Shown piece after piece: positions 1 through 11,340 of a stretch of DNA of 64,000 bases (positions within the stretch are counted from its first letter, which is position 1; each line of letters begins with the position of its first letter). Below the pieces are notes generated by a model that worked only from the letters and a program-made list of their open reading frames with translations, ran no database searches and was not told where the DNA came from. The translations under genes and the position numbers were made by a program. The stretch comes from Prostheceraeus crozeri (taxonomy: Eukaryota; Platyhelminthes; Polycladida; Euryleptidae): positions 21,421 through 85,420 of the forward strand of contig CAJQUW010012492.1 in assembly GCA_907163375.1 (NCBI GenBank), given 5' to 3'.

Positions 1-1597
1 GAATTAGGCCTACAATGTAGACCTACATGCCTCGCGTTCAGAGCCTCGAATGAGGACGATGAGACCGATGAAGAGACTATAAGTGCCTCTGAAGCTATAC
101 TGAATCTCTTTACGATGTGAAAATCAAGATTGGAATATAGTTGTTTTGATTGTCACGTTCGTCACGCAGCTCTTTCAATTTGCATCAAAATGTCTATTTG
201 ATCTAATTATTCTAATCTTTGCAAACTCATAGGATGTCCACATGATACCAACAATGAAATAATGATGCAGATTTTATGTCTATAACTTTTAGTGTAAGAG
301 TATTTTGAATCCTTTTGTATCATGACGTTATCTTATGATTAGAGCCATTGAAAGCGCTTAAGATAATATATTATATTATCAGCTTATTTTTATTTTCATT
401 GGCGATTCATGCCCCAACTCAGTTCCCCCGGATGTGCCCCGACCTGAGTCAATTCCCAATCTTGTCAACTTTTATGATGTCGGCCTTTATTATTATGGCG
501 TGTCGGATTTCCATGGTAACGACTTGTACATGAATTTGAAGTGAAACCGAGAGTCCCGATTAGCCGCAGATTTTTGTATAGTAGAATCACGAAGAGATTG
601 GGCGACTCTTATTATCCTGATAATGCGACTGTCCAGATCTACCATATCTCGACTAAACTGTGTTACGTCGAGCTGCATGCCAGTTTTCACAGAATTATGA
701 ATCTGCGTAGTAGTTCTAATACACGATGATGAAACAATCCCAGCAGCCATTTGTAATAGAATATAATGCTTACTAATTTAAATTATTTATTGAAGTAGTC
801 CTAATGAGGACTAATGGCGTTCTCCAATCCTCAAGTGTAAAGATGAATTGCTACTGTAGCCATTGGCTTAATCAGTTCTTAAAAGAACTCAATGGAGCTT
901 TGTCGTGGCAACGAATTAAATTTGATCAGCTTTGGCCCAATATCTGGTAAAAATGGAAATCTTAAGACTTGTAACACTACTCATTCTTGTTGTTAATATA
1001 CTAATGCCATATATTCCAAACACTGCCGCATACGCGTTCAAAACAGACGTCTATTATATACCGACTACAGATGCTGATAGTGGAAATAGAATAAGACAAT
1101 GGTCACCATAGGTTAAGGAAATTAAAAATGGATATTATAAAACAGCAGGAGACCGATGGATAAAAATTGTAAAAACAAAGAAAACAAAGACACAAAGAAA
1201 TACAATGATGCTACTACACCGATTACAAGTGAACTAATGCTACACTATATATGAGACTATAAATGGTGGACAATAGTGGATAATAGTGGACAATGGAGGT
1301 AAACAGTAGAGGTACAATGACACTCTACTACACCGAAAGCAATCGAACTACACACTACACCTAAGACTACATATGGAAAATACTATTTCTTCATTTGACT
1401 TTGTTGTCGCCTGTTTCTTAATCCGTCTATAATACTTCATGTAATCCAACATTTCTTCTTTTGTTCTTCATTTGAATTACAATACATCGACCACTACTTC
1501 AGCTGCCGATTAAGGGATTTAAAACATAATGCTGCAGTCCGTAAGTCATCAGCAGGTACTCGTCTAGTTGTGTTTCGACCCTTAAGTTGTGTAGCGA
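1..1597. other. Gene-poor stretch, possible terminal exon at its left edge
   Basis: No gene is recognised here. At about 40-120 (+) a short acidic reading frame follows an AG and ends in TGA, with residues like EDDETDEETISASEA. It could be the last exon of a gene lying to the left of the window, but it is too short to call. The remainder is A+T-rich and without long frames. Confidence 0.3.
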
Positions 1598-1686
1598 ATG
1601 TATGCAAATACGGTACAATGTTTTGATTTTCATGTGAATATTTCATTAAAAAGCATATCATTGCATCAACTCATCGTCGCTGCAGG

Positions 1687-1954
1687 TTGGTTCATGAGGC
1701 TTCATGAGGAATTGCGGGCTCTCCATGAGGAAATACTACATTCCCGGACTATGAAAAACTACAGAAGAGCTGCGAAAATTGCACTTGCGACGAAATTCCC
1801 AATCAAGAGTTGTGATAAGTTTACGGAAGTGACAGGGAAACTGGAGGTAGACATGGAGTTCCAGGATCAAGTGGTAAATAGTTTGATGGATTATAATCAT
1901 TCAGTTTATAGAAGACAACTTGACAATATACGGTTTTTGTGTGATAAGGCATAG
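1687..1954 (+). pseudogene. Exon remnant resembling DUF4806
   Basis: An open frame follows a plausible acceptor (CTGCAG at about 1681-1686). It encodes a charged helical stretch (RLHEELRALHEEI) and then a segment resembling the start of DUF4806 (FPIKSCDKFTEV...LEVDMEFQDQVV). A GTAAAT that could be a donor lies at about 1875, inside the frame. The matching C-terminal half of the domain may be the remnant near 5310-5475, 3.4 kb downstream on the same strand. No other domain is visible. The family match is from memory and weak. It may be a decayed host gene or gene duplicate. Confidence 0.3.
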
Positions 1955-2704
1955 GCACAAAGAACCACCACATAGAAACGTGCCATTACTGCTATTTTGG
2001 TTTATGAGTAGTATTTGCATAAAATTCGAATTTTCAAAACTCGATTCGATGTCTGTAGCATAATGTAATGAGTAATAGACTCATACTTATCTACACTTAT
2101 TACCGTGTAACCATATTTAGAATAGCAGGCCTCACAAACCTATTTTTCCTTTTATTCCTGTTGTTTAGGATTTTCTTGCTTTTTCAGATAATTTTTCTCA
2201 GGATCTCCTCTTCTATTTTTACGATTCTCTGAAATTAATGAAAACTGCTGACGAAGCGCTTGAAGTGGGCGATCATATTGATGCACACAAATGTCAACAC
2301 ATTTTGATCTTGCCATCTGTACATTAGTACTTGATTTGGCAGAGTGATCCAATGAACGACGCTTTCTTTTATCTTACTCCTATTGTTTTCAGAATCTCTC
2401 AAATTTACCGTCCAGGCCTACTTCATTGGATTGTTGCCGAGTGAGAGAGAAATGTTCGAGTTATGCAGCGATGTTTTCTTTTTCCTGATCTCAGTACTTT
2501 TGAGAAATGAATCTCTCCAATTTATTCATCTGGGTATAATAAGGGACTTACCTTTTCTTAAGATGGTCGTCATTTCCTTTTCTGCATCCCTGCCTTTTGT
2601 GTATGAATTTCTTCAGTTTCCATTATATGGGTTAACTGAGATACTTCCTTTGATAAAACACAAAATCTTACGTTCTGTTTGCCCGCATGTTTTTCAAGAA
2701 TTTC

Positions 2705-2707
<3 letters not shown>
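1955..2707. other. No gene seen
   Basis: Only short frames that look like chance, with no domain, tRNA or repeat structure recognised before the TA microsatellite. Confidence 0.6.

Positions 2708-2779
<72 letters not shown>
2708..2779. repeat. (TA)n microsatellite, 72 bp
   Basis: An uninterrupted alternating AT run. It creates false IYIYIY reading frames on both strands. Confidence 0.98.
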
Positions 2780-2782
<3 letters not shown>

Positions 2783-3243
2783 ATGCAGGCTTGCCTCAAT
2801 CCTGATTCCATCTGGGCGTCCAATACCGTCCGGACTTTCGTCGGCAGGAGAATGGTAACCCTTTATGTTCTTCGCACATTTGCATTGATGATAAAAACTT
2901 TATTGGCTCAGTTGTAGATGCATGTGCATTCGTTAAGTGCATGAAATTAACAGTTGTAGGTAGGGCCCTGCGAGTACTCGACTAGACATTTTGTTAACCC
3001 GTTCGAGCACTCGAACGACGATGAGTAATCGAATCGAAAAAAATATATCGTAAAAATATAATGTGTTTGCTTCTCTTTCTTATTTCGATTACATTGAATT
3101 TCTTTTTTGACTTACTACTTTAACGTTATTATTCAGCAGTATGTCTTGGTCACAGCAATATTGGTGAAGTTGCAATGAAGTGTTCCCTAAATTCAGTCAC
3201 ATTTACGATGGCCAATCACATCAGGCCAAGGGAGACGATTAAT
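2780..3243. other. No gene seen
   Basis: A+T-rich sequence with a GAGTACTCGACTAG-type cluster of TCGA words near 2970-3040. No coding signal. Confidence 0.6.
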
Positions 3244-3245
3244 TA

Positions 3246-4044
3246 CCGTATTTCTTTGAATATGACACGCCATTGAATAAGGGACGCCCTCGAATAAGAG
3301 ACGCATCCGTGAGAGGAAAAAAGTTAATAAGAGGCGCCTTTGAATAAGAGACGCATGTACAAAAAATAGACTGCTATGGACATATTACATGCAGGCTATT
3401 GTAATGTGGTAGCTACATCCACCTGAGCGATTATTAGGCTTACTTATCTTAGTAAAATATGTCAGTCTACTAGTAAATACCGGGTATCATGACCAATATT
3501 GTATAATATATAAGGCTTCTTGTTGTTGTACATGAAGTACATGCAGGCCTACTTAAGATTACTTCATCTACCATTTAAGGAGGCAGTATACCGTAGCTTC
3601 CTTTGCATTTGGAGTCATGTACCGGTCGGTAACTTTTGCTGAAAATACTATTTGATTATCGGTATTTTCGTTTCGGTAAATTCAGATCTAGTCTACATGT
3701 ATAGTGGCCAACATGTACTGGTATATGAATGTATTAGATGAGTCTACAAGGTATGCTACTGCAAACCATAAAACTCCTTTCATTTCCAAAATATCTGAAT
3801 TATGATCAAGCGTATATATGTAGCAAAAATTACTAGCGAAATTTGCCCATGACATAGGCCTAAGTGAGGAATGCAAAGGTTACCTAAGAGAATAGTAGCA
3901 AAAAACTAAGACATCTTTTTCTAATGAAAGAATGAAAACTTGAACATTTGATAAATAAGAATAAGAGACGCCCCTGAATAAGAGACTCATCAATCAGGGA
4001 TCTGAAAAAAATAAGAGACGCGTCTCTTATTCAAAGAAATGCGG
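3246..4044. mobile_element. MITE with 25-30 bp inverted ends and internal GAATAAGAGACGC repeats
   Basis: The left end (CCGTATTTCTTTGAATA...GACACGCC) matches the reverse complement of the right end (CCGCATTTCTTTGAATAAGAGACGC). TA lies on each side (3244-3245 and 4045-4046), which fits a 2-bp TA target duplication. The word GAATAAGAGACGC and variants recur several times inside each end (about 3270-3350 and 3960-4035), mostly pointing inward. There is no transposase frame, so it is non-autonomous. The TA duplication suits a Tc1/mariner-type mobiliser, but the superfamily is not decided by the sequence. Confidence 0.7.
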
Positions 4045-4046
4045 TA

Positions 4047-5306
4047 TTCCTATCTCAATCTCTCTCCGTCGGTGTACCGACGGCCGTGTCACGCGGATAT
4101 CGATTGAATGAGTGAATCTCCACGGTGATGAATTTCAGAGCCACTTAGACAGGCCAGATTCTATTTCGATTCAATACACTACTCACAAAAAATTACTCTC
4201 ATCAACTTAGGTAAACAGGTTTCTCACAAAAGCAAGTGCAGGATGATATAATTGTCAATAGACTACAACTCGGGCAAATCACATTATTCAGCTGCGATTG
4301 ATGGATAGCATGTTGATGTGCTGTTCTCTAACGTGATAAATAACTGCACAAGCTGGTAAAATTGTAATAGACTGAATAGAGGGTACTATTAGGTAAATGC
4401 ACAAAAATCGATAAATGCACATTGCAATAGTGTACACCTTGAACTAATAGTGCGAGCTCCGTTAATTTCTACGTATATCAAAATAACAAGGCCTGCTCAG
4501 ACCTTTCACAATAACCAGTATACATGGTACTTCATAACTGTGAAAAACACAGGTTTAAGTGAACTGGTTAAAGATGAAATTGATCTTTTAACTGAGCGAT
4601 GTTCTCTCTCACCCTGTGCGGTATTCAGAATAGTGGCACACTTGCTTAATAATTATTGTTTAATATGCGTACAAGGTAAAGTATATACAATGCTTAAACA
4701 GAAGGTTTTAAAAAATTGATTGCAAAAATAAGTCAAATATAAATGATTGGATGCATAGAATTTTTGAAATTTGTATAATGTATGTCTAATGTCCACAATT
4801 ACGTATACTTAACAAAGCATAACTCACTTATTTGTTCAACGATGTGTGTCGCCATATACCTTATTTTCTTGTTCTCTTCATTGCTTTTAACAGCCTAAGT
4901 AGGCCTAACCACATTTTTGTCTCCTAATATCTATGAAAATTTTGCCCAACTCGACTCGAGGTTGACAAAAGCCCGACTCGCAGGAGTCTAGTTGTAGATT
5001 CGCTGTGAATAGAATTTGACTATCTATATGGAACTCACGTGTTATCATTGCAACATTTGACGTCACCAGATGATGGGACTGCATTATTCTCAAGAAGTAA
5101 GTTTCGTCGTCCTTGTCCAACAATATTTTGTCTTCTGTCTCTTCAAGACAAACATATCCGAAGGAAGGCAAATGCAACCTTAGTTTACGATATCTGTGTT
5201 AGGGCGAGGGGAGCTCGGGAGAGGGGTTGAATTCCCATCGTCTTGTTTAGGAGTTAATGAAGAGAAGCGTCTGGATATTCCAATTTCACGAGCATTTTCT
5301 CTTCAG
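4047..5306. other. No gene seen
   Basis: Short frames only, the longest about 90 residues on each strand and without recognisable motifs. Confidence 0.55.
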
Positions 5307-5307
5307 G

Positions 5308-5475
5308 TATCAATGCTGCGTCAACAATTGTGCTACTTGATATCGTTCAGAAGAAATGTGAAGATGATGATGCAGAGGCTGGCGACTCCTAATGTTCTGC
5401 AGTTCTATAACATGACAGGCAGGAACAAGAACCGATTACCAGCAATTATTGAACAAGTCATAAGAAGTAAGTTTA
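5308..5475 (+). pseudogene. Possible C-terminal DUF4806-like exon remnant
   Basis: The sequence follows a good acceptor (TTTTCTCTTCAG, ending at about 5308). One frame reads RLATPNVLQFYNMTGRNKN, close to the C-terminal pattern of DUF4806 (a tyrosine/asparagine, then a G-x-x-K tract). The upstream part of the domain is best in a different frame (GINAASTIV), suggesting a shifted, decayed exon. It pairs logically with the remnant at 1687-1954. Identification is by pattern only. Confidence 0.25.
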
Positions 5476-5591
5476 GTTGGTCCAAGCCAATCTTCCCTTC
5501 ATGCGGCAGAGATATCGGTGCGACATAGACGTCTGAAATGCGACTGATGTCATTGTGATAATTCATTTCTGGAGGTAACACCGCTCCCACT

Positions 5592-7560
5592 GTAGGTGGC
5601 AGGGTAGCTCAGTTGGTTGAGGGCCGCCCTTCTGTGCGGAGGGGCAGAAGGTACAAGGTGCGAGTCTGTCCGTCTCGGGAGGTACCACCGCTCTCACTGT
5701 AGGTGGCAGGGTAGCTGAGTTGGTTGAGGGCCGCCCTTCTGTGCGGAGGTGCAGAAGGTACAAGGTGCGAGTCTGTCCGTCTCGGGAGGTGCCGCCGCTC
5801 TCACTGTAGGTGGCAGGATAGCTCATTTGGTTAAGGACTGCCCTTCTGTGCGTAGGTGCAGAAGGTGCAAGGTGCGAGTCTGTCCGTCTCGGGAGGTGCC
5901 GCCGCTCTCACTGTAGGTGGCAGGATAGCTCAGTTGGTTAAGGGCCGCACTTCGGTGCGGATGTGCAGAAGGTGCAGGATTCGAGTCTGTCCGCCTCGGG
6001 AGGTATCACCGCTCTCACTGTAGGTGGCAGGATAGCTCAGTTGGTTAAGGGCCGCACTTCGGTGCGGAGGTGCAGAAGGTGCAGGGTTCGAGTCTGTCCG
6101 CCTGTGGAGGTGCCGCCGCTCTGACTGTAGGTGGCAGGATAGCTCATTTGGTTAAGGGCCGCACTTCGGTGCGGAGGTGCAGAAGGTGCAGGGTTCGAGT
6201 CTGTCCGTCTCGGGAGGTGCCGCCGCTCTCACTGTAGGTGGCAGGATAGCTCATTTGGTTAAGGGCCGCACTTCGGTGCGGAGGTGCAGAAGGTGCAGGG
6301 GTCGAGTCTGTCCGCCTCGGGAGGTATCGCCGCTCTCACTGTAGGTGGCAGGATAGCTCAGTTGGTTGAGGGCCGCCCTTCTGTGCGGAGGTGCAGAAGG
6401 TACAAGGTGCGAGTCTGTCCGTCTCGGGAGGTAACACCGCTCCCACTGTAGGTAGCAGGATAGCTCAGTTGGTTAAGGGCCGCACTTCGGTGCGGAGGTG
6501 CAGAAGGTGCAGGGTTCGAGTCTGTCCGTCTCGGGAGGTAACACCGCTCCCACTGTAGGTGGCAGGATAGCTCAGTTGGTTGAGGGCCGCCCTTCTGTGT
6601 GGAGGTGCAGAAGGTACAAGGTGCGAGTCTGTCCGTCTCGGGAGGTGCCGCCGCTCTCACTGTAGGTGGCAGGATAGCTCAGTTGGTTGAGGGCCGCCCT
6701 TCTGTGTGGAGGTGCAGAAGGTACAAGGTGCGAGTCTGTCCGTCTCGGGAGGTGCCGCCGCTCTCACTGTAGGTGGCAGGATAGCTCATTTGGTTGAGGG
6801 CTGCACTTCGGTGCGGAGGTGCAGAAGGTGCAAGGTGCGAGTCTGTCCGCCTGGGGAGGTGCCGCCGCTCTCACTGTAGGTGGCAGGATAGCTCAGTTGG
6901 TTAAGGACTGCACTTCGGTGTGGAGGTGCAGAAGGTACAAGGTGCGAGTCTGTCCGCCTCAGGAGGTGCCGCCGCTCTCACTGTAGGTGGCAGGATAGCT
7001 CATTTGGTTGAGGGCTGCACTTCGGTGCGGAGGTGCAGAAGGTGCAGGGGTCGAGACTGTCCGCCTGGGGAGGTGCCGCCGCTCTCACTGTAGGTGGCAG
7101 GATAGCTCAGTTGGTTAAGGGCCGCACTTCGGTGCGGAGGTGCAGAAGGTGCAGAGTTCGAGTCTGTCCGCCTCGGGAGGTGCCGCCGCTCTCACTGTAG
7201 GTGGCAGGATAGCTCAGTTGGTTAAGGGCCGCCCTTCTGTGCGGAGGTGCAGAAGGTGCAGGGTGCGAGTCTGTCCGCCTCGGGAGGTGACACCGCTCTC
7301 ACTGTAGGTGGCAGGATAGGTCAGTTGGTTAAGGGCCGCACTTCGGTGCGGAGGTGCAGAAGGTGCAGGGTGCGAGTCTGTCCGCCTCGGGAGGTGACAC
7401 CGCTCTCACTGTAGGTGGCAGGATAGGTCAGTTGGTTAAGGGCCGCACTTCGGTGCGGAGGTGCAGAAGGTGCAGGGTTCGAGTCTGTCCACCTCGGGAG
7501 GTATCACCGCTCTCACTGTAGGTGGTGGGAGAGCTCAGTTGGTTAAGGGCCGCACTTCAA
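5592..7560 (+). repeat. Tandem array: 19 copies of a 107-bp tRNA-like unit
   Basis: The start word GTAGGTGGCAGG recurs at 5592, 5699, 5806 and so on to 7518, exactly every 107 bp, with only substitutions between copies; the last copy is cut short near 7558. Each unit holds a RNA polymerase III A-box-like TAGCTCAGTTGG, a CCGCAC-TTCG-GTGCGG hairpin and a B-box-like GGTTCGAGTCT. A normal 7-base anticodon loop cannot be formed, so these are tRNA-derived units rather than functional tRNA genes. Two sequence classes are mixed along the array: one with ..CACTTCGGTGCGG.. and one with ..CCCTTCTGTGCGG... The array creates false frames on the minus strand. Confidence 0.92.
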
Positions 7561-8082
7561 TGTACTGCGACAGATCTTCGTTGTAGAAATTTTGTATTAT
7601 TGTACATACACGCGATGTCTCCTACGTCGCTAAGTTTTCAATGAAGACGATGGGACTTTCTATCATTTATTTATTTTTATCATGCACTAAAAGTTGCGCT
7701 ATTCCCAATTGATTGCAAGTTAATTTGAAATACCTTAAGTAATTGAATTATGGAATTGAAAACGTCTCTCATTGTCTTTTTTCAAGCAACATTTATTTAT
7801 TACTGCCTCCACCTCACTACCAGCTTGGACGCAGTTTGTGAAAAGAAACCTGCTGATTTTAGGCCATGACATGCAAACACTATACGAACGTGCAACAGAA
7901 ATGTAAGTCTAACAAATTGTAGAAATATTTCAGATCAAGTCAATGAAGGCAGAATATCCAATGTTGTTTGTCGATGAAATCACATTCACACAATTACACC
8001 TTGCAGCCATATTCAGTTTGACATAGAACTTAGCGAATACATGCAGAATGATCAAAATAAGAACAGTTAGCAAGCAGTCAAT
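7561..8082. other. No gene seen
   Basis: A+T-rich sequence after the tRNA-like array, without recognisable coding or repeat structure. Confidence 0.55.
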
Positions 8083-8268
8083 TCATGACAAAGCTATTGT
8101 CTGTAACTGATGATGACATGCAACCTTCAGCAAATGCTCTGCGCACTCTCTAAATTCCAACCACCCAAGTCTTGTTCGGAATGTTACTGTAGCTTCACAT
8201 CCACCAGAAGCATTTATGCGGTCACCCAGGTTATTGAACGCATTCACCGTTTCCACTTGATCATTCAA
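8083..8268 (-). mobile_element. LINE fragment, reverse-transcriptase C-terminal region
   Basis: The minus-strand frame reads VETVNAFNNLGDRINASGG then a TARIR-like FRTRLGWLEF. This is the conserved segment just C-terminal to the palm in many non-LTR reverse transcriptases (consensus roughly V-x(4)-F-x-YLGD-x-I-x(2)-GGG ... R-x-R-x-GW-x-K-F). Only about 60 residues survive; no endonuclease, catalytic palm or 3' tail is seen nearby. The clade cannot be set from so little. Confidence 0.6.
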
Positions 8269-8370
8269 TGTCTCAATCGTCTCTTCAGTTCCTTCATCAC
8301 TTCCTTTGCATTTCTGATGATGCGGTCAGTATAGTCTTGAAATTTTGGCTAGCTGTTGACTTGGTATCTG

Positions 8371-10174
8371 GTCAACTCGGTACCAAAAAATATAATTCAG
8401 AAATAATAAGTTTTATGCATATATTCATATTTCTAACTGTACATTATTGGTGTAACAACACTATTAAAGAATTGTTATGGATAGGAGGTCAAGGAAATGC
8501 ATTTTCAGGTAAATTTATACTTATCTCAATTATTGACGAATTACTCATGATGAAAATCATTTCGCTAATTTCCTGAGGGGAGTGATGTCTAATATAGGTG
8601 ACCTGTTACGTATAATGTCTAGTGATCGGTAAATTTGTGGTTTTACACTCCTTCATTCCAGTCTACAGCTATTTTTTCATAATTTATTAAATAACGTCTG
8701 ACAGAAGTCTAATGCAAATTTATGAAGTATATTTGTACAAAACGGTTAACACCATCATAAAGTTCAATGTATGTGGACACTGAAACAGTGTTCGTTTTAT
8801 GGAATTCATTCAGGCATTGCGATGATATATTTGATTTTATTATATGTTAACAAAATTTTTCTGTTCGTCAACACTGAACTCACAGTTGCGAAATTTTGAA
8901 TCAGAAATCAGCCTTGAGATGAATTTGTTGCTCGATATAAACAAAAGATGGCTCTTTATAGAAATTCTGTATTGATTGAGTACTCATGGAGTGTTATTTC
9001 AGAGAAATCAGATATTTGCAACTGAATGAATATAAACGAGACGTAAATTTAATTCAACTTGTATGAAAAGATTATGTAAAGACAATCATTAATTACAAAA
9101 GAATGATGTAAAATGAAATAAATCCTATGAAATGGACATCTCAAAAATAAGATTTCTTACAACTTCAACTCAGCAGAGCATTCATTAATGTAAATTGTGA
9201 TATCCACCAACAATATGAAATACCTAATCACAATGTTTTGCAATTATTTGAAAATAAGGCAACTTGAACTGTAGACTGTGGGATACAGACGCTTGACAGG
9301 ATTATTGTAGAGGATGTGAAAAAACGATTAACTTAACTGATGACGTTTTCAAGATGCAATTAGAACAGAACTATGTAGCTATCCAACATTCAACAAGGTA
9401 ACATGCAATCTTCAAATGAACATCATGAAAATATAAACTTGTGAAGCATATATAGATATATTTAATTCTAGTTTTGTCCATTGCATTCTATTTTAACTAC
9501 TTCATTGTTAAATGCTTTTAACGAATGACTTTCGTAGTCGAAGTAGGTCTGATTTATCAGAAGTTACTTCAAAATGGAACTGCTATACTATGATGCAATT
9601 CAACAAGTTTCGAACAGCAATTGAGACAGCAAAATGATAATTTAGCTGGATTTCAATAATGATCCTATTCAGATTGTCCTATGTCACAATAAAACAAATG
9701 TTATCATAAATATCAAAATGTTATCTCAAGTAGGAACATGAAAAAATGAGATGTTTTGTTTTAATTTATAGATTAAAATAAAAACCCATGAATCTCTTTA
9801 TTGTGATTGATTTTTCGATTAATTATTTCAGATCTTCGTTTTCAGCAATTTGACAACTACAAGTTACACTACATGCGATCACATGCTTGAAATTGGATAA
9901 TTCATTGAAATGAACACTGTTTCATATACAGAATTAACTTGCCTTTCCAATGAACGCCTATTCGTCTTCTAACTATTAATATTGAAAATGCATTTTTTCG
10001 TTTTATGTATGTAGTGAAATGCATACTTTTTTGCAGGAAAAATGCATTTCTACGTTCAACTAATAAAAATCAGCGCTAATGAATGTTATTTTCGTAAAGA
10101 GGGAACAAAATTACATCAGAATATGACAATTTAAAATAATGCTGAGAATTTTTTTTTCTTGGTACCGAGTTGAC
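8371..10174. mobile_element. Candidate 1.8 kb inverted-repeat element
   Basis: GGTCAACTCGGTACCAA followed by an A-run begins at about 8371. Its reverse complement (T-run, then TTGGTACCGAGTTGACC) ends at about 10174. The interior is A+T-rich with no transposase frame. No clear target-site duplication was found, so the exact ends are uncertain. It is probably a non-autonomous DNA transposon; a chance pair of repeats is possible. Confidence 0.5.
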
Positions 10175-10390
10175 CGGGATTCGTTGACTTTCTAGGCCAT
10201 CGCAATGAGGCATAGACTTCTAAAATTCGAGAAGTGTATTAACAACGCGTCATTAGAAGTCTATGTAAAAACATGAATATTTGAACATGTGAACATGACC
10301 AATGCAGTCCATGGATATCTATACTCATGCAAGATCAGCGACACTCCCCTATTTTATGTCATGCAGGCTGGAGTATACATCTTCTATTTA

Positions 10391-10661
10391 ATAAAGTATA
10401 CCAGATTATTACATAGTTGTAGAATCGCATTTCAGAATCCCTTCTATATTTGATAAAATTTGTTCTCAGGGAAAATCTTGGTAGAGAGGGAGTTTATCGC
10501 GGATATCTATGGTCCTAATAATCTGGCATACTTTATAACGGATAGATGATAGCTATGCGATTCTCTGACATAGCTCGTGAAATTATTTGATATATCCCTC
10601 TGGATTCATCAAATAATTTCCCTCTCTTTATCCCAGAGAATCGCATAGCCATCCTCTATCC
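10391..10661. repeat. Fold-back repeat with two consecutive hairpins
   Basis: The arm at 10391-10410 pairs with 10517-10536 (19 of 20 bases). The arm at about 10540-10567 pairs with 10634-10661 (about 26 of 28). A smaller hairpin (AAATTATTTGAT / ATCAAATAATTT) sits inside the second loop. It abuts the 3' end of the secreted-protein frame at 10663. It looks like a fold-back or MITE-type insertion. Confidence 0.75.
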
Positions 10662-10662
10662 A

Positions 10663-11340
10663 TTACAAAGAGAGGAAACTAACAACTTGACAAACAGGGG
10701 ATAATTTATCCGTTTTTGGGTTAAACTTCAGTTGATAGAATTTCTTATAATTGCTTGATGCTGGTAAGAGCAGCAATTTATTGGGACCGCTTTGTACTTT
10801 GACATCATATCCTAACGGCGGTGAATTTCTTAATGCAATAGTTAAACGAAACGATAGACTCTCAGCATCTTCCAATTGACATTCTGCTGGAGAACTATAC
10901 TTGTTTAGTGATTTGCAGAGCTTCGGCAGCTCATCGAGTAACACCTCTTCACCACTATAGAAATTAAACGGAGCCAAAAAAGTATAACCTGGTTTAGTTA
11001 TTTCAGCGATGCGCTTTCGGGGTGTTTTCGGATTTTCGGGAGTCGTTTTTATTGGTTGGCATCCATGACGGCTGTATCCAAAGCATTGTTGAATTGATTC
11101 AATCGTGGACTCTATCGTTAGATGGACGCAACTTGATGGAGCAGTCAGCAGAAATCCAATGCATTTGACATCAACAGCACAAGAGCGCGCGCACTTGAGA
11201 CGTGAAGATGACGTCACCTGCGGACATCCAAGAGATCTCATGCGCTTGTAAGATGCTGATGGTCCGGTTGCACATGCAGAGGAAAGTCCGACGTGGGTAA
11301 GTATGAGAAGAAGGGCCACGAGATGATGAAATTGACTCAT
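10663..11340 (-). CDS. Secreted cysteine-containing protein, PAN/apple-like
   Basis: A 225-residue frame with a clear signal peptide: a short N-terminal region, the hydrophobic run LVALLLILTHVGLSSA, then CATG. Residues 40-90 carry a cysteine pattern (GCPQ...CARSCAVDVKCIGFLL...CVHL) like the start of a PAN/apple domain, which binds protein or carbohydrate outside the cell. The C-terminal half has more cysteines but no motif I recognise. A GTTAGT near 10685 could be a splice donor; if used, the last few residues (VVSFLSL) are intronic and the gene continues to the left. No neighbour shares a function with it. It is the best host-gene candidate in the window. Confidence 0.6.
   Translation of the reverse strand: MSQFHHLVALLLILTHVGLSSACATGPSASYKRMRSLGCPQVTSSSRLKCARSCAVDVKCIGFLLTAPSSCVHLTIESTIESIQQCFGYSRHGCQPIKTTPENPKTPRKRIAEITKPGYTFLAPFNFYSGEEVLLDELPKLCKSLNKYSSPAECQLEDAESLSFRLTIALRNSPPLGYDVKVQSGPNKLLLLPASSNYKKFYQLKFNPKTDKLSPVCQVVSFLSL

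Noticed and set aside
2383-2917. Frames with IYIYIYIY tracts
   Set aside because: They are produced by the TA microsatellite and have no conserved sequence on either side.
5563-6660. Minus-strand frames across the 107-bp array
   Set aside because: They translate the tandem tRNA-like repeat; the period is not a multiple of 3 and no domain is visible.
5592-7560. CRISPR-like array
   Set aside because: The whole 107-bp unit is repeated, with no unique spacers, in animal DNA.
5592-7560. Functional tRNA gene cluster
   Set aside because: No 7-base anticodon loop can be formed; the middle forms a tight TTCG hairpin instead.
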